Source: Siphonodentalium dalli
Taxonomy: Eukaryota > Mollusca > Scaphopoda > Gadilida > Siphonodentaliidae
Reading direction: 5' to 3'
Length of the DNA: 64,000 nucleotides
NCBI GenBank assembly: GCA_032622095.1
Contig: CP136064.1
Span: 214,782,205 to 214,846,204 of the forward strand
A program made the translations under genes and the position numbers. Shown piece after piece: positions 45,909 through 57,823 of this stretch. Positions within the stretch are counted from its first letter, which is position 1. Each line of letters begins with the position of its first letter. The notes below the pieces were generated by a model that saw only the letters and a program-made list of their open reading frames with translations, did not search any database and was not told where the DNA came from.

Positions 45909-47535
45909 AATATGCTCTAATTAATCGACCCTCCTTAATGAAGTTGACCACCGGTATTACCGCAGTACTCAACCACGTTCATGCGATCATCCGCGGTACC
46001 ACAGTCTACCACCTCACAATCCCAGTTATAGGGTTGGGCGGTATTGACGTTTTTAAAAACCGCGATTTTTCCAAAATAACACCGCGATATACGGTTTTAT
46101 TGAATATTATTGTACTATTGAAAATTACCACGTAAAATCAAATTTAAAATGAGAGATACTAGTATAACACTCCGGGTTTTCGTTATAAGGGATGTAAAGT
46201 TGTACACACTATCGCCAGGCAGTAAATTATACCCTATTCTCACAATAGCATGTTCCCATTCTATAAAGTTCCTGCATTCTGCAATACGAAACAACATTGA
46301 GTGAATTACAGGCGCAAGTTATCCTGATTACTCCATTGTTTACATATCAGCATGCGATGCACATTCCCGTTACGTCATAGCTAAGCACGTACTCATAGGT
46401 TGACAGAGGACCTATTAGAATTGGGCCAAGATGGTTCATTGTGGGCTGTGTGCAGTTTATCATACACAATGAATTACGGAACATTTTTAATTAACTTTTG
46501 AACACGGGAAAGATAATCATAATTAATCATTGAACAGTATTGCAGTTCGTGAGTTTATGTGTCCAAATTCTTGGCAAGGAACACCAACACGTCAACTCTA
46601 GAAGGATTGAGACATGTTCGTTCCCTGAGTCAAGTTTAAAGATATAATTGAACGACAAATACCGCCGAGTCGTGAGTCGGAAAGTTTGGACGAAGTATCG
46701 CTCGTGACGTTACACCGCTACCAGGTTGGATTCGGAAGAAAATACTCCATCGCTCTACTTCAAAATACAACCATTGCGTCATTGGTTACAATAAAAGACA
46801 ATGGAGACTTAAATTGTGAGCGACCGATAAAGGCTGCTTTCAATCAGCGGTCCTCTAAAGTATTCAACTCAGTATTGGATTGTAATTTTAAACCGTCTTT
46901 TGAGGTGATAAAATTGCGGTTGCGATATATTGAATTTTTATTTTACACACGGTTTCAATACGGTTTTTCTTTTCCAAACCGACTATAGTCAATATGAAAT
47001 ATCGCCCAGCCCTACCCAGTTAGACCGTATTCTTCATGCAATATTTATATGATTTCAATTTTTTTTTAAAGTCGGCTTTGTGACCACACCAGAGAATGTG
47101 TTTATTTCTGGCTTGGCATGAGCTGCATTGTTGATGCAATTGTAATGTCCGTTGGTGACAACTTTGTATGTTGGATAAACCACAAACAGTTTATTTATTG
47201 AAATACTATGTGTTACCTTGAAAATAAAGATACCTCTGATGGTGTAGATATGGTATTTGTGAATAAAAACTTGGCGATTGAAAATTCGCTGGTCGAACCC
47301 CGACTTGTTTCAAAATTTCAAGATTGAATTTGCCGTTATTGCAGTCGCAAACACATTAAAGCGGTGGTTATTTACTTGGTTATCGGAGTTTAAACTATTA
47401 CCGCGGTAAGACTACAAATTGATACCGCATGTCAACTGGTAGCATTCGTTGTGATACCACTGGAGATACCGGTATGACCGCAGCCATTACCGGCCTACAA
47501 CCACATTAAAGGGGTCAATTAATTAAAGCATAGCT
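45909..47535. mobile_element. Mariner-like element with related TIRs, carrying a nested hAT
   Basis: The left end reads TATGCTCTAATTAATCGACC and the right end, inverted, reads TATGCTTTAATTAATTGACC, close to the M-family MITE terminus. Host-element sequence includes several GGTATTACCGC-type motifs at both ends. Interrupted at 46029-47014. Confidence 0.55.
46029..47014. mobile_element. hAT non-autonomous element, 986 bp
   Basis: Ends TAGGGTTGGGCGGTATT and (inverse) TAGGGCTGGGCGATATT, flanked by a perfect 8-bp duplication CCCAGTTA (46021-46028 and 47015-47022). The 100-codon frame at 46686-46988 shows no hAT domain. Confidence 0.85.
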
Positions 47536-47643
47536 GTATATCAAAGGCCGATGTGTAAACCATAGGCGATTTTGATAGGCATAATTATCGGTGAACTCAT
47601 GTATCCAAAACAATCAACCGGATTAATCAAGCATTTGCGTGGT

Positions 47644-48437
47644 TACTCTCGGGATCCAAATAAGCGTATGGTAAATAAGCGTACCCGTACGCTTAACTAT
47701 TTTCAAGGAGAAATCCCCCCTGTACGCTGCTTATTTGGGACCCTACGTTTATTAAATTTCAGCTAAATGTGTAAAAAAAATAAGAATTTATGTGCTTAAA
47801 CCTAAGCTAAATGTGTATGTTTGAAACACTTGAACATTCAGTTATTAATTGTTTGTACTTTAAATATAGCCCGCGATGTTTACATCGACAGCTGGGTACG
47901 CGCACATTTTACGTGAGAATCTGACGTCATTTTGTCATGGGAACACCGATCAGTCTATTTATATTTCGTGTCAAACTGTATTCACATTGGCCTGAATTAG
48001 CGGCAAATAACTTACTAGCATTTAGTCAATAGTGTGTATTAGAGAAGTAACTGTAAAACGAAATGCGTACGTGTATAGGCAGTACATAGTATCAGTTTGC
48101 GCGAATAATATGTCACAACCACGAGTGTACTGTTGAGGCGAACTTCCCTATAGAGCAGTAATGAATGCGTCCATGCACTCAGTTCGGTTTCGGCAAGCAC
48201 GTGTTCGCGGGGGTTCACAATGGGGATTGCAATAAACTGAACTGCTGGTACATTTAATTAGCACTGTAATCAGTGTGAATATTTTCGGGGTATTGTCGGC
48301 ATTTATCGTTTTATTATGGCGATTTGCGAAAATTCTCCCCTGTACTTTTATTGCGCCCCCGTACTTTTATTTATTTTAAAGGAAATTTCACCTCTACTAT
48401 TATTCCGCCCCCTACTATTGTTTGGATCCCGAGAGTA
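47644..48437. mobile_element. 794-bp element with perfect 17-bp TIRs
   Basis: TACTCTCGGGATCCAAA at 47644-47660 and its exact inverse at 48421-48437. Subterminal CCCCTGTAC.. motifs recur on both sides. No target duplication is obvious and no coding capacity. Confidence 0.65.
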
Positions 48438-48439
48438 CC

Positions 48440-48900
48440 ATTTGTAATGTGTTAGGCATAAATAGGCATATCGTTTCATGATGACTTACATCATCCTTCG
48501 CACAGTCCTTCGCCTTCATGCCGGGGTCGTTCTGTATGCCTTACATATCGGCTTTCGTTTCAATGTAAACAAAGAGAGGAATTTTGAGGTTACTCCTAAT
48601 TCAACATGTAATTTTATTTAACTTGACAGTTAGATTATAATACATCATTATGACCATAAGATGTCACCCTTTCCGATATATATAGCATCATACATGTATT
48701 GATTTGTAGGGTAAAATCGATTAAAATTGACGATAAATCTCCCCACTGGATCTGGGCATAAAACCGAAATAGAAAGGTGTAGGGACGGTGCTTTGACATC
48801 ATCTTGGGAGCAAAAAGAATCTTAGATACATCGAAAAACGTTCTGGAAAACTTTGTACATCTACTTCTCTCGTAGTATTAAGTCCAGGGATGATGCTGTC
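48440..48900. other. Non-coding, nothing recognised
   Basis: Unique sequence without coding signal. Confidence 0.35.
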
Positions 48901-48992
48901 AAGCCTTGAAATAGTGTGTCTGTCATTTGCAGAATGAGGTGCGTGGTAATGTCACTAGGTTCACCCTCTAGGGACCTCATTCTACAAATGAC
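48901..48992. mobile_element. Mutator-like element, copy E, short remnant
   Basis: AAGCCTTGAAATAGTGTGTC, then one shortened hairpin (GCAGAATGAGGT to ACCTCATTCT); the remaining half is lost. Confidence 0.65.
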
Positions 48993-50590
48993 GGAGAGAA
49001 TATGTGTTTTTGAGTTAGGTCAAAGTTTCTGAATAGTGGGCAATCAAATTCAGAAATTGCTAAAACTTTTTGGGCAACACACTGCATTCTACTCTACAAT
49101 AATAATTCATTGGTTTTTATTGGAAAATCATTCACTCAGATGTAGACTCTCTTATATCGTAATCTGTTCACTTCCAAAGAAACACAGTCCAGCGACCACT
49201 TATGGATGACCAAAAAATTGAAGCCTTGACTCACAACGAGATTGTCCTAGTATGGATAAAGCTGATGTTCTGACAGCTCTCTTTGGTGAGAGGGCGCTAG
49301 CTGCTGGAACGCCGGCACCAGCTGCCAACTCGTCGGTAAGCCGTGTGTCATGAATGGATTCCTCATGACTGAGTTGTGTAGAGGTTTGCGTGTGTCATGC
49401 ATCATCAGTAATTGTAGATTTGCACTGAGAATTGCACTAGAGCCTAGAGGTAATACATAGTTCATGGTTGCTCTTCATTTTGGATCATGAGTTCATGAGA
49501 GACAGTTTCGGAAACACAAACTTGAGGGAAGATGCAACATGTAGCCCTTTGATAACTGGATACAATCTTATGGGTCGATAGTTGATTCTTCCCAATCATT
49601 CATTTGTAGGGATGTCCAATTTATAGCTTCAATATATGTCCTCAGGCTGTTTGTTAAGTTATTCTGAACATCCCTAGACATGAATGAATTGGAATCTGTA
49701 GGGTGTTTCTCTCTCTGTCTGTCACCTAGTTATAATATTAACCATTTCTTTGCTAAATGGATTCTCCCATTCAGTTATAAAAGTATCAGTCCTCAAAATT
49801 GGCCACAACAGAACTGTAAAAGGATTCTAATTCTTTGGTGGGAAAGTTCAGATAATAACTTATTATTTGAACATTTTACAAGGGAATTACTCATCAATGA
49901 GTATTTCGTATAGAAAGGGTTAATGCACCATGGAACACTCAGTTTGATGGGAATAGAGAATAATCTTGCTCAAAGTATTTATTCTCATAAATTTCATATC
50001 TCAATTGGCAGCACACTGTGAATCTTATATATGAATTCTTATTCTATGTATTGACTCTCGTTGGCAGAACAAGTGCTGTTTTTTATTGCAGAAAATTATC
50101 ACCCCTAATTAAAGAGTAAATATTTACAGTTTTGGGTAGGTCAGACGTAACGACATTTTGTTTTTTGAATAAAAAGAATAGTGATATAACTGATTTGATA
50201 GAAAATTTAAACATAGTTGAAGTTGAAAACTAGTCAGAGAAGCGTAGCCACCAATATTCACTAAATTGCATCTTTGCCAAAGTCCCATCTGACTTTTTTT
50301 TAGATAGTTTCTTATATCACTCTACATTCTAAAATGAAGAGAAGCTTTGGACTATAGAGCTACATGTTTTAGAGGAATTTAGTGCATAGATATATGATTA
50401 GGCCAACATAAAATGAAAAACTGTTTTAGTCTGATTCCCACAATCCCACCCACCCACGAAAACCTCCGTAGAGAGATATTTTTGTCATTTTCAGTCAGGC
50501 ATACATAAATAGAATACATAATATGTGTGGAAAACTGAACTTTCTGTGACATAAAATAATGATTATACCACTACATACATTTTTTTTATA
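48993..50590. other. Non-coding, nothing certain
   Basis: AT-rich. A minus-strand frame at 49247-49465 is unrecognised. Imperfect inverted phrases TTCATTTGTAGGGATGT and ACATCCCTAGACATGAATGAA lie at 49600 and 49668. Confidence 0.35.
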
Positions 50591-50595
50591 TAGAG

Positions 50596-50742
50596 GATCT
50601 ACAACGAGTCCCCAGTTTATAGCGGAATTTACAAAACGAGTCCAGTAAATTAGGTCTGGACCGAGCCTTTGGCGAGGTCCAGACCTAATTTACTGGACGA
50701 GTTTTGTAATTTCCGCTATAAACTGGGGACGAGTTGTAGATT
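50596..50742. mobile_element. Near-perfect palindrome
   Basis: Arms of about 65 bp (TCTACAACGAGTCCCCAGTT and inverse) around GGACCGAGCCTTTGGCGAGGTCC.. centre. It is followed immediately by the element at 50745. Confidence 0.7.
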
Positions 50743-50744
50743 CT

Positions 50745-51145
50745 ATTTATTACATGACCCAAAACACCGACAAAACATACTTAAATCGACAAATGTGATG
50801 CGAAATTAACGTCGGCTTCTATAAGGCATGCGATGACGTTTCACGTAACTATTCGTTTTTTTCCCGCGTAACGAAATAGTCCCAGATAAATACAGACTTT
50901 TTAGCGCATTTAATGGCGTATATTTAATGACATAACTTTTCAAACTCTTCATTCGTAATAGTTTGTTGGAAAAATATTGGAAGCCATAGTATTTTGAGAC
51001 GTAGCATACGGAATGTTAACAGGTCGACAAACCGGAAGTCAAAGGTCACCTGGGACTATTTCCTGTTATTAAACGAACGTTTAATATCACAATTTATAGA
51101 ATGGGTTTATTGAATGGAATAAGGGTAGGATCATGTAATAAATAT
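50745..51145. mobile_element. Possible TIR element next to the palindrome
   Basis: Left TTTATTACATGACCC and right inverse GGATCATGTAATAAA. Inside, CTATTCGTTTTT / GGGACTATTTCC phrases recur inverted. It may form one unit with the palindrome before it. Confidence 0.45.
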
Positions 51146-51533
51146 ATTTATTACATTATCTTGCTTTCATATTAATGCTCCTAACTAGTACATGTATATT
51201 GTTCATTTTTGCTTCAAAATTCCCACCAATTTTGGAAAAAATTTCAGTCCACTGATTTCTGATATTATTTACTGGTAGTATCCCAGTCGCTGTTTACCAT
51301 TGTCAGATTATTTATATTTGCCTGTGTACGTACCTGTACTCTCTTATGCCAAATAAAAGTGCATGGCAGCAGTAAAAATGAATACTAGTAATAGTGCTGG
51401 GGTATAAAATAAAAGTGCTGGGTGTTTCACTCACAACTGTATTTGTATTCCATCATGAGTATGCTTGGAAAGTGGGACATAAAAGGGACATTGTCATGTT
51501 GTATATCTTTAACATTTATAAATTATAATCAAG

Positions 51534-52388
51534 CAATGTTCGCGCTGTCGGTGGCCAATTGTTTTTTTGATATTGGCCAATAAAAATCTCATTTGGCCAG
51601 GTGATTTGGCCAAACATTTTTTTACCCCAAATTGAGACGGAAAGCTAATTCAAAAGTGCTGAATAGATTAACGAAGGTTTCATACTTCGAAAATATTGTG
51701 CCATGAAAACCAAAATTTAATTTGTAACTTGAGCATTGATTGAATTGTGACGGGTGTACAAAAGGGATGAGGTAAGCTCTAACACTTAACCAGCCATTTC
51801 AAATAATATTGGATTTAAAACACTAAGCATCAAAATGCTTAATCTGTACACTGGTTATGTAATTTGTTGTTGATTAGGCAGTCTGTAAGATAAAATATGT
51901 AAATGCATTGTCCCATAATTGGATGTACAAGCAAGCAGTACATGTACTTAACTCAATGGCATATAAGTTACGTAATTTGTCATAAACTGGCTCCCGTCTA
52001 CTAACAACAGCCTGGCTTCACATCATGAAAGGTTTGAATACAATAGATATTCAACAGTTATCACCTCATGATAATAAGCAGCATTGTTTTTTATCTCAGC
52101 GAAAATAGCGATGACAACTAACACAGCTAGATACTTTATTAGTTGGCGACCATAGTGTCAGCATTATGACTCAGCAACAAAGAGTTATTGCACTTGGTTA
52201 AGCGGATTTATGTGATTATAATTATATAGAATGTTTGTTTCATTTTTGCAAATTTCATTTTAATTAAAATTGTGAACGCCCAGAAAATGAAGATTTAATT
52301 TGGCCGAAGTTTTTTTTAATTTCGCCAATAAAATTTTCATTTGGCCAAACTTTTGGCCAAAAGATTTTTCGGTCCAGCGCTAACACTG
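51534..52388. mobile_element. hAT non-autonomous element, 855 bp
   Basis: Ends CAATGTTCGCGCTG and (inverse) CAGTGTTAGCGCTG with a perfect 8-bp duplication TAATCAAG (51526-51533, 52389-52396). TTTGGCCAA-rich direct repeats of about 60 bp lie near both ends. No transposase. Confidence 0.8.
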
Positions 52389-52396
52389 TAATCAAG

Positions 52397-52810
52397 CTAT
52401 ATACAAATTGACTTGTATTGTTTTCATATACAGAAGGGAAATTTTGATCATTTGAAAATTATAATCATCCCAAATTCACAATGCACCCAAATTGTTTTAG
52501 GAACGAAATACTGAAAGCAAGTCACACCTGTATTGCGCCACTGGAAGGGAGGTCAACCTTTGTAAAAGCATCACAACAGCAGTGACTGCGGGTGGGATGT
52601 TCCAATATGTTATATGGGGGGGAGGCATTGGTTAGAGTATAGTCCGCCTTATAATTGGATCACTATGAGGTCCCCTCACGTGCAGCAAATTGGTTCATCA
52701 TGTAGGAAAACGGAATCGTCGCTGTCTGCCCTGGATATGTAACATGGTAATAACAATTCTATGTGTTCTTGACAGATGTTTCTCTCACGTTCACCACATT
52801 GAGAACTGAT
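52397..52810. other. Non-coding, nothing recognised
   Basis: Unique sequence without coding signal. Confidence 0.35.
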
Positions 52811-52812
52811 TA

Positions 52813-53032
52813 CAGTAATACCCTAAGTAAATGACTCCTTAACCACAGCAGAATTATGGGTAATTTTTCAGGATTTAGTCGGAAATATGGGTTGTTGCCA
52901 TTCATCGGAAAGCTCTCATTGAGAGCATGATGAATGGCAACAAGCCATATTTCCAACTAAATCCTGAAAAATTACTCATTATTCTGCTGTGGTTAAGGAG
53001 TTGATTATTTAGGGCAATACTGTATCTGGTAT
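52813..53032. mobile_element. Mariner-like MITE, full palindrome
   Basis: 220 bp, TA at 52811-52812 and 53033-53034; arms as in the copy at 3838. Confidence 0.85.
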
Positions 53033-53145
53033 TTCATTAATATCGGGCAACTATTATGGACATCCTCTATTGATACATTAATATTCCAAATAACATGCAG
53101 ACCCAAATAAGTATTGTGCCGGGTGTATTCTTTTTGTAAAATTAA

Positions 53146-53375
53146 CCCTTCCATGACTGGTGCTTCCTGCAATTTCGCGAAAAACCCTGTGCCAATGCAT
53201 TCTCTTATATATGTAAGTCTCCCATAGGGAGCCTCGCATATGCTAGTCTCCCATAGGGAGCCTCGCATATATAAGAGAATACATTGGCCTAACAATATTT
53301 ACCTTGTATGCCAACGCATTCTCTAAAATATGCGAGGCTCCCTATGGGAGACTCACATATATGAGTATGCACTGG
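53146..53375. mobile_element. piggyBac-like MITE, copy 5
   Basis: TTAA at 53142-53145 then CCCTTCCATGACTGGTGCT; hairpins with a duplicated CCCATAGGGAGCCTCGCATAT motif. The right end is lost after GCACTGGTAC. Confidence 0.65.
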
Positions 53376-53509
53376 TACATTTATTTGGCACACAAGAGTA
53401 TGAATATATGCACACAGGCATTTTTATCAATAGGAATAATGAACTGAAATATCATTGATATTTTCGGTCTTTTGGTACATATTCACCATTGATGCCAGCA
53501 CATGTGAGC

Positions 53510-53955
53510 AGGCCTGGATATAGTGTGTGATGTTTGCAGAATGAAGTTTCCAGAGGTTACAATAGGTGATGCTATCCCGCACAGTGGGCTAGCATCACCA
53601 AATTCACCCTCTGGTGACCTCATTCAGCTTAGGCCTCATCTTCTGGGAAGTATCTATAGTTTTAAATTAACATGGTTTTAGTTACTTTTTCCCTTCTGTT
53701 CAGTTTCTATATCCCATAATTTGCAGAAGATATATTGCATACTTGACGTGACTAATGGGTGAACATCACCAACTTTAACTGTGGAATTTCAATCTGATCC
53801 TAGGAGTAGGTTACATATAGCAGTTGAGGCCTAAGCAGAATGAGGTCACCAGAGGGTGAATTTGGTGATGCTAGCCCACTGTGTGGGATAACGTCACTAA
53901 ATTCACCCTCTGGGGACCTCTTTCTGCAAATGTCAGACACACTATCTCCAGACTT
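53510..53955. mobile_element. Mutator-like element, copy F
   Basis: 446 bp with ends AGGCCTGGATATAGTGTGTG and inverse; flanks share ATGTGAG. Both hairpins and the family centre are present. Confidence 0.7.
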
Positions 53956-54471
53956 GGATGTGAGTATGATGTGACCATGAACATATAAGTTGCCATGTAT
54001 ATGAGCAATTTCCACCCATATTTTCTTTCTGTTGTCTTTTTCGCTGGGAAGACCTTTTCTGTACTTGCCTTGAATTCACTGGAGTAAGTCTTTTTATAGG
54101 CATATTATTTATGGTACCAGTATACCCTTCATGTACATGTATACATACATGTATGATGTATATATAATTTTGATGAAGATTTATCTTAGAAAATAATAAA
54201 ATTGTCAGTATTTATGTATGTAGTGCATGAAAATGTTTTAGTGTGTATGATAATGTTAGTAATTAGAATGTATAGATACACAGTCATAGGTTTTGCAGGG
54301 CATGAAATTTGGGGTGAATGGAAAAGTTAAGGTGACCTGTCAACAGGTCCCCTTAAATTTCCATGGTGATTCAATCACAGAATTGTCCAGAATTAAGTGC
54401 CTCCAGCCAGAGATCTGGGGCCCAACCAGGATCCCAGAAGCTGTACGATCACAGTGGCCATGAGTTATGAG

Positions 54472-54902
54472 GTTGATGAGTACCATGCATTCAAAATGGC
54501 AGAGGCGAGTGCAAACATAGAAAAACAAAATATATGAGGAACTGATACACAAGCATATGCTAAATTATTTTTAAAACAAGTTGATACCTTATTTGTTCGG
54601 AAATACTCAGTAGTTTTCTTTAACATTCTGACCAAAGTTGCCAGTTGGAGGTTCGTGGAATACACCAGTCCACTCATCAAGGAGAATCCTTCGACTGACA
54701 ACTTTGATCAGATTGTTAGAGCAAACAACTGAGTTTGGACAAAAATGAGGTATCAGCTTGTTTGAAAAATAGTATAGCATATGCTCGTTGCTGCAAAAAT
54801 ACTATGTATTATATCGTTATCCTAGTTTATTACCTTTTTCCACGTTTCCGGTCGCGTTTGCGATCGCCTCGGCCATTTTGAATGCATGATACTCATTGAC
54901 TT
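54472..54902. mobile_element. Long foldback, about 430 bp
   Basis: Outer arms GATGAGTACCATGCATTC and the inverse of GAATGCATGATACTCATTG pair, as do inner AAGCATATGCT and AAACAAGYTGATACC. The centre is near 54690. Arms are diverged, so the element is old. Confidence 0.65.
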
Positions 54903-54909
54903 GAAACTA

Positions 54910-56570
54910 TGTGATTCCCCATCACTGATGATGATTTCCTAGAACTTAGAATTTCTCTCAAAACGTTAGGTTTTTTTATCTGCAAATTGTTTCTCACTCT
55001 GACATGATGGACAGTTCATTGGAAGGTTGAGTCTGAAATATGTTAGTTCCGTTTGCCCCCATTAGTGCTTTGGTGAATGGAAAATGGGTTCCCCACATTT
55101 CGATTTGCGTGAATGAGAGGTGAGCGGAAAATCTGTTTGTCCGAAATTTCGTGCCCTGGGGTTGCAGAGTAGGCTCAGTTTAGATATATGTACATTGTAG
55201 TTCAAATTTTATCGTTTGTGGAAAGATAATTCTAAATAAATTCCATAATTTACATTTATTATCACATAGATGCTTTATGGTCTGTTGGTTGTTAAAGATG
55301 CCCATATGATGTGAACCCCTCCCTCCCCCGCCAAGTTACTGATTTCTTCAGCTCCAGGAGTAAAATTATTGTTTTTAGTTTTGATTTTTGTAATCTATTC
55401 ATTTTATACCCATCAAATTATTGTCAGGGAGCCAAAGTTCCACTTCACTTCATTTAGCCTAGAACTATATATACAGACATGCGCAGATTTCATGAGGTCA
55501 TGCAAGGTCACAGTTTGTTGTGGCTTCGTTGATGGAAATGATTTTCAATTAAAAGGCGAAATATTATTGCCAGAACCCAATTGACAGTGTTGTCTAGTTG
55601 GTACATGTATGTGGATATAATTTTAGCACATATTCCCAAATCAGTGAATCGGTTTTATTTATGTAAATACATGTAGATAAGTGATAACACCATTGTTATA
55701 TAACACTGATTAGATGAATATGTGTGCAGTTAGATGTTTGTGTATATTTGTAATGACATCTGTTGGGAAATTCCTGTTTCGAACCAGGATTCAACATACA
55801 TTTATATGGAATTTTCAATAGCTACATGCTGCATATTACCCAGTATCTTCCAAATGTGCATTTATAAAGTCACTCAGGATATCCCAAATATGCACAGTCA
55901 CCATGGATCGTTCATATATATCATGACATGTACATTGACAACAAAAATGGCAGCTTATTTGAAGTTTTCGGGCCTCACTGACACTTATGGCACAACCTGC
56001 TACAATCTAATTTTTCTGTCTGGACATCAATATGATCATGGCTTGAAAACGCTTTGAATAGAGGGGAAAAAATAGTAGCTGCTAGTCAAATCATGGAAAT
56101 TTCATGCCTGACTTAACATAAGTTGGAAATTTCACTAAAAAAATAGGTTGAAATTGTTCTCATAGTTTGATTTTCCAACCAATATTTTGTAGCAAATTTA
56201 TTGTATTTAGACTGACTTTGATATTTTAATACTTTCAGTCAGAAGTTTTGACTGTTTTGGCCAATAGTTGGAAAAATTCCAAACTTAGGGTGGGGTGTCA
56301 GGTTGGAAATGTAATTTCACGATCTTGGAAGTTTGATATGGTTCAAAGGAGAGAGTTGCAGTTGGAAATTTCAAGATGGACACCCCCCCCCCACTTGAAC
56401 AACAGAGACTCTCCATCTAGCCATGTCCCTGCATTGCCTTCTCATGTAAAGGAGATGATATAATTTATGCTTACCAGATGAAATTGACCAGATACGATTC
56501 ATGTATCTCAACATTCTGTATCTTGATTCACCTGTTCATCAGTTGTATCTCCCGTAATATCTTGTACAGT
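54910..56570. other. Non-coding, a few repeat pieces
   Basis: AT-rich. 56280-56420 resembles the GGGGTGTCAGGTTGGAAATT repeat also seen near 2560, 30716, 31310 and 59540. Frames at 55369 and 55734 are unsupported as genes. Confidence 0.35.
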
Positions 56571-56576
56571 AATGCT

Positions 56577-56738
56577 CTAAATAATCGACTCCTTAACCAA
56601 AGCAGAATTATGGGTAATTTTTCAGGATTTAGTCGGAAATATGGATTGTTGCCATTCATCGGAAATCTCAGTGAAAATCCTGAAAAGATACCCATAATTC
56701 TGCTGTGGTTAAGGAGTCGATTATTTAGGGCATTACTG
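56577..56738. mobile_element. Mariner-like MITE, shortened palindrome
   Basis: TA at 56575-56576 and 56739-56740; the right arm lost its inner part (joins at CAGTGAAAATCCTG). Confidence 0.8.
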
Positions 56739-56787
56739 TATATGAAACACAAAATGTATTTATTTCTTTGGATTGAAGATCATACAC

Positions 56788-57244
56788 ATGCCTCAAAATG
56801 TGGTGAGCACTGGACATTTGCAGAATGAGGCCCCCAGAGGGTGTATTTTGTGATTCTACCCCACACAATGGGCTAGCATCACTAAATTCACCCTCTGGGG
56901 ACCTCATTCTGCTAAGGCCTCATCTTCTCTGGAAAGTATCTTTATTTTCAAATAGACAAGTTTTACTTTCTTTAGAAACTTCTTTAGAAAGTTTCTTTTT
57001 CTTTTTTAGTTTAGTTCCTCTCTAGCCCCAGACAACACAATACATAATCGAGGTACCCAATGGGTGCACATCACCATCTGGGAACTTAAATTTCTGACTA
57101 GTTCTCCAATAGAAGATGAGACTATGCAGAATGAGGTCCACAGAGGATGAATTTGGTGATGATAGCCCATAGTAGGGTAGCATCACTACATTCACCTTCT
57201 GGGGATCTCATTCTGCAAATGTCCAGTACCATAGTTTGAGGCCT
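56788..57244. mobile_element. Mutator-like element, copy G
   Basis: Diverged ends (GCCTCAAAATGTGG and inverse ATAGTTTGAGGC). Both hairpins present. Flanks ATCATACACAT and GATCACACATG are similar. Confidence 0.65.
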
Positions 57245-57257
57245 GATCACACATGTA

Positions 57258-57470
57258 CAATAATGCTCTAATTAATCGACATCTTAACCACAGCAGAATT
57301 ATGGGTAACTTTTCAGGATTTAGTCGGAAATACATGTGGTGTGTATGGCTTGTTGCCATTCATCGGAAAGCTTTCCGATGAATGGCAACAAGCCATATTT
57401 CCGACTAAATCCTGAAAAGTTACCCATAATTCTGCTGTGGTTAAGAGGTCGATTAATTAGAGCATTGCTG
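57258..57470. mobile_element. Mariner-like MITE, full palindrome
   Basis: 213 bp, TA at 57256-57257 and 57471-57472. A 12-bp insertion (CATGTGGTGTGT) interrupts the left arm. Confidence 0.85.
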
Positions 57471-57823
57471 TATGTTGTTTTAATTTCAACCCATGATGTT
57501 ATTAGCTTTCTTGTGAAAACTTTTGAATTGTACTGGTTAGTGTGTAAAAATGTTTGGCCGGCTTGCGTTGTGAAATTCATGTTGTGCATGAGTATTGTGC
57601 AGTAAATGCGATTGAAATGTTATTTGATTTTATCGTTTTATGTAGCTTAATGTGGTGGAGTGACTTTAGTCAAGATGTGCTGTTGTTGCAGATCGACACC
57701 AGTATTAAACAGATATGTTTGTTCACATTTCCTATGGCATGCTTGGATCTGTGATGAGCATACTTTTCTTTTCTTTTCATAAAAGCCAAGCCTATCCTCC
57801 TAGTATTTGAGGACGAGCCCTTT

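Noticed and set aside
46686-46988. 100-codon frame inside the nested hAT
   Set aside because: No hAT dimerisation or DDE motif is visible, and the frame start is not a good ATG context. Treated as chance.
49247-49465. 72-codon minus-strand frame with ordinary amino-acid composition
   Set aside because: No donor or acceptor of quality at its edges and no family recognised; left unannotated as a gene.
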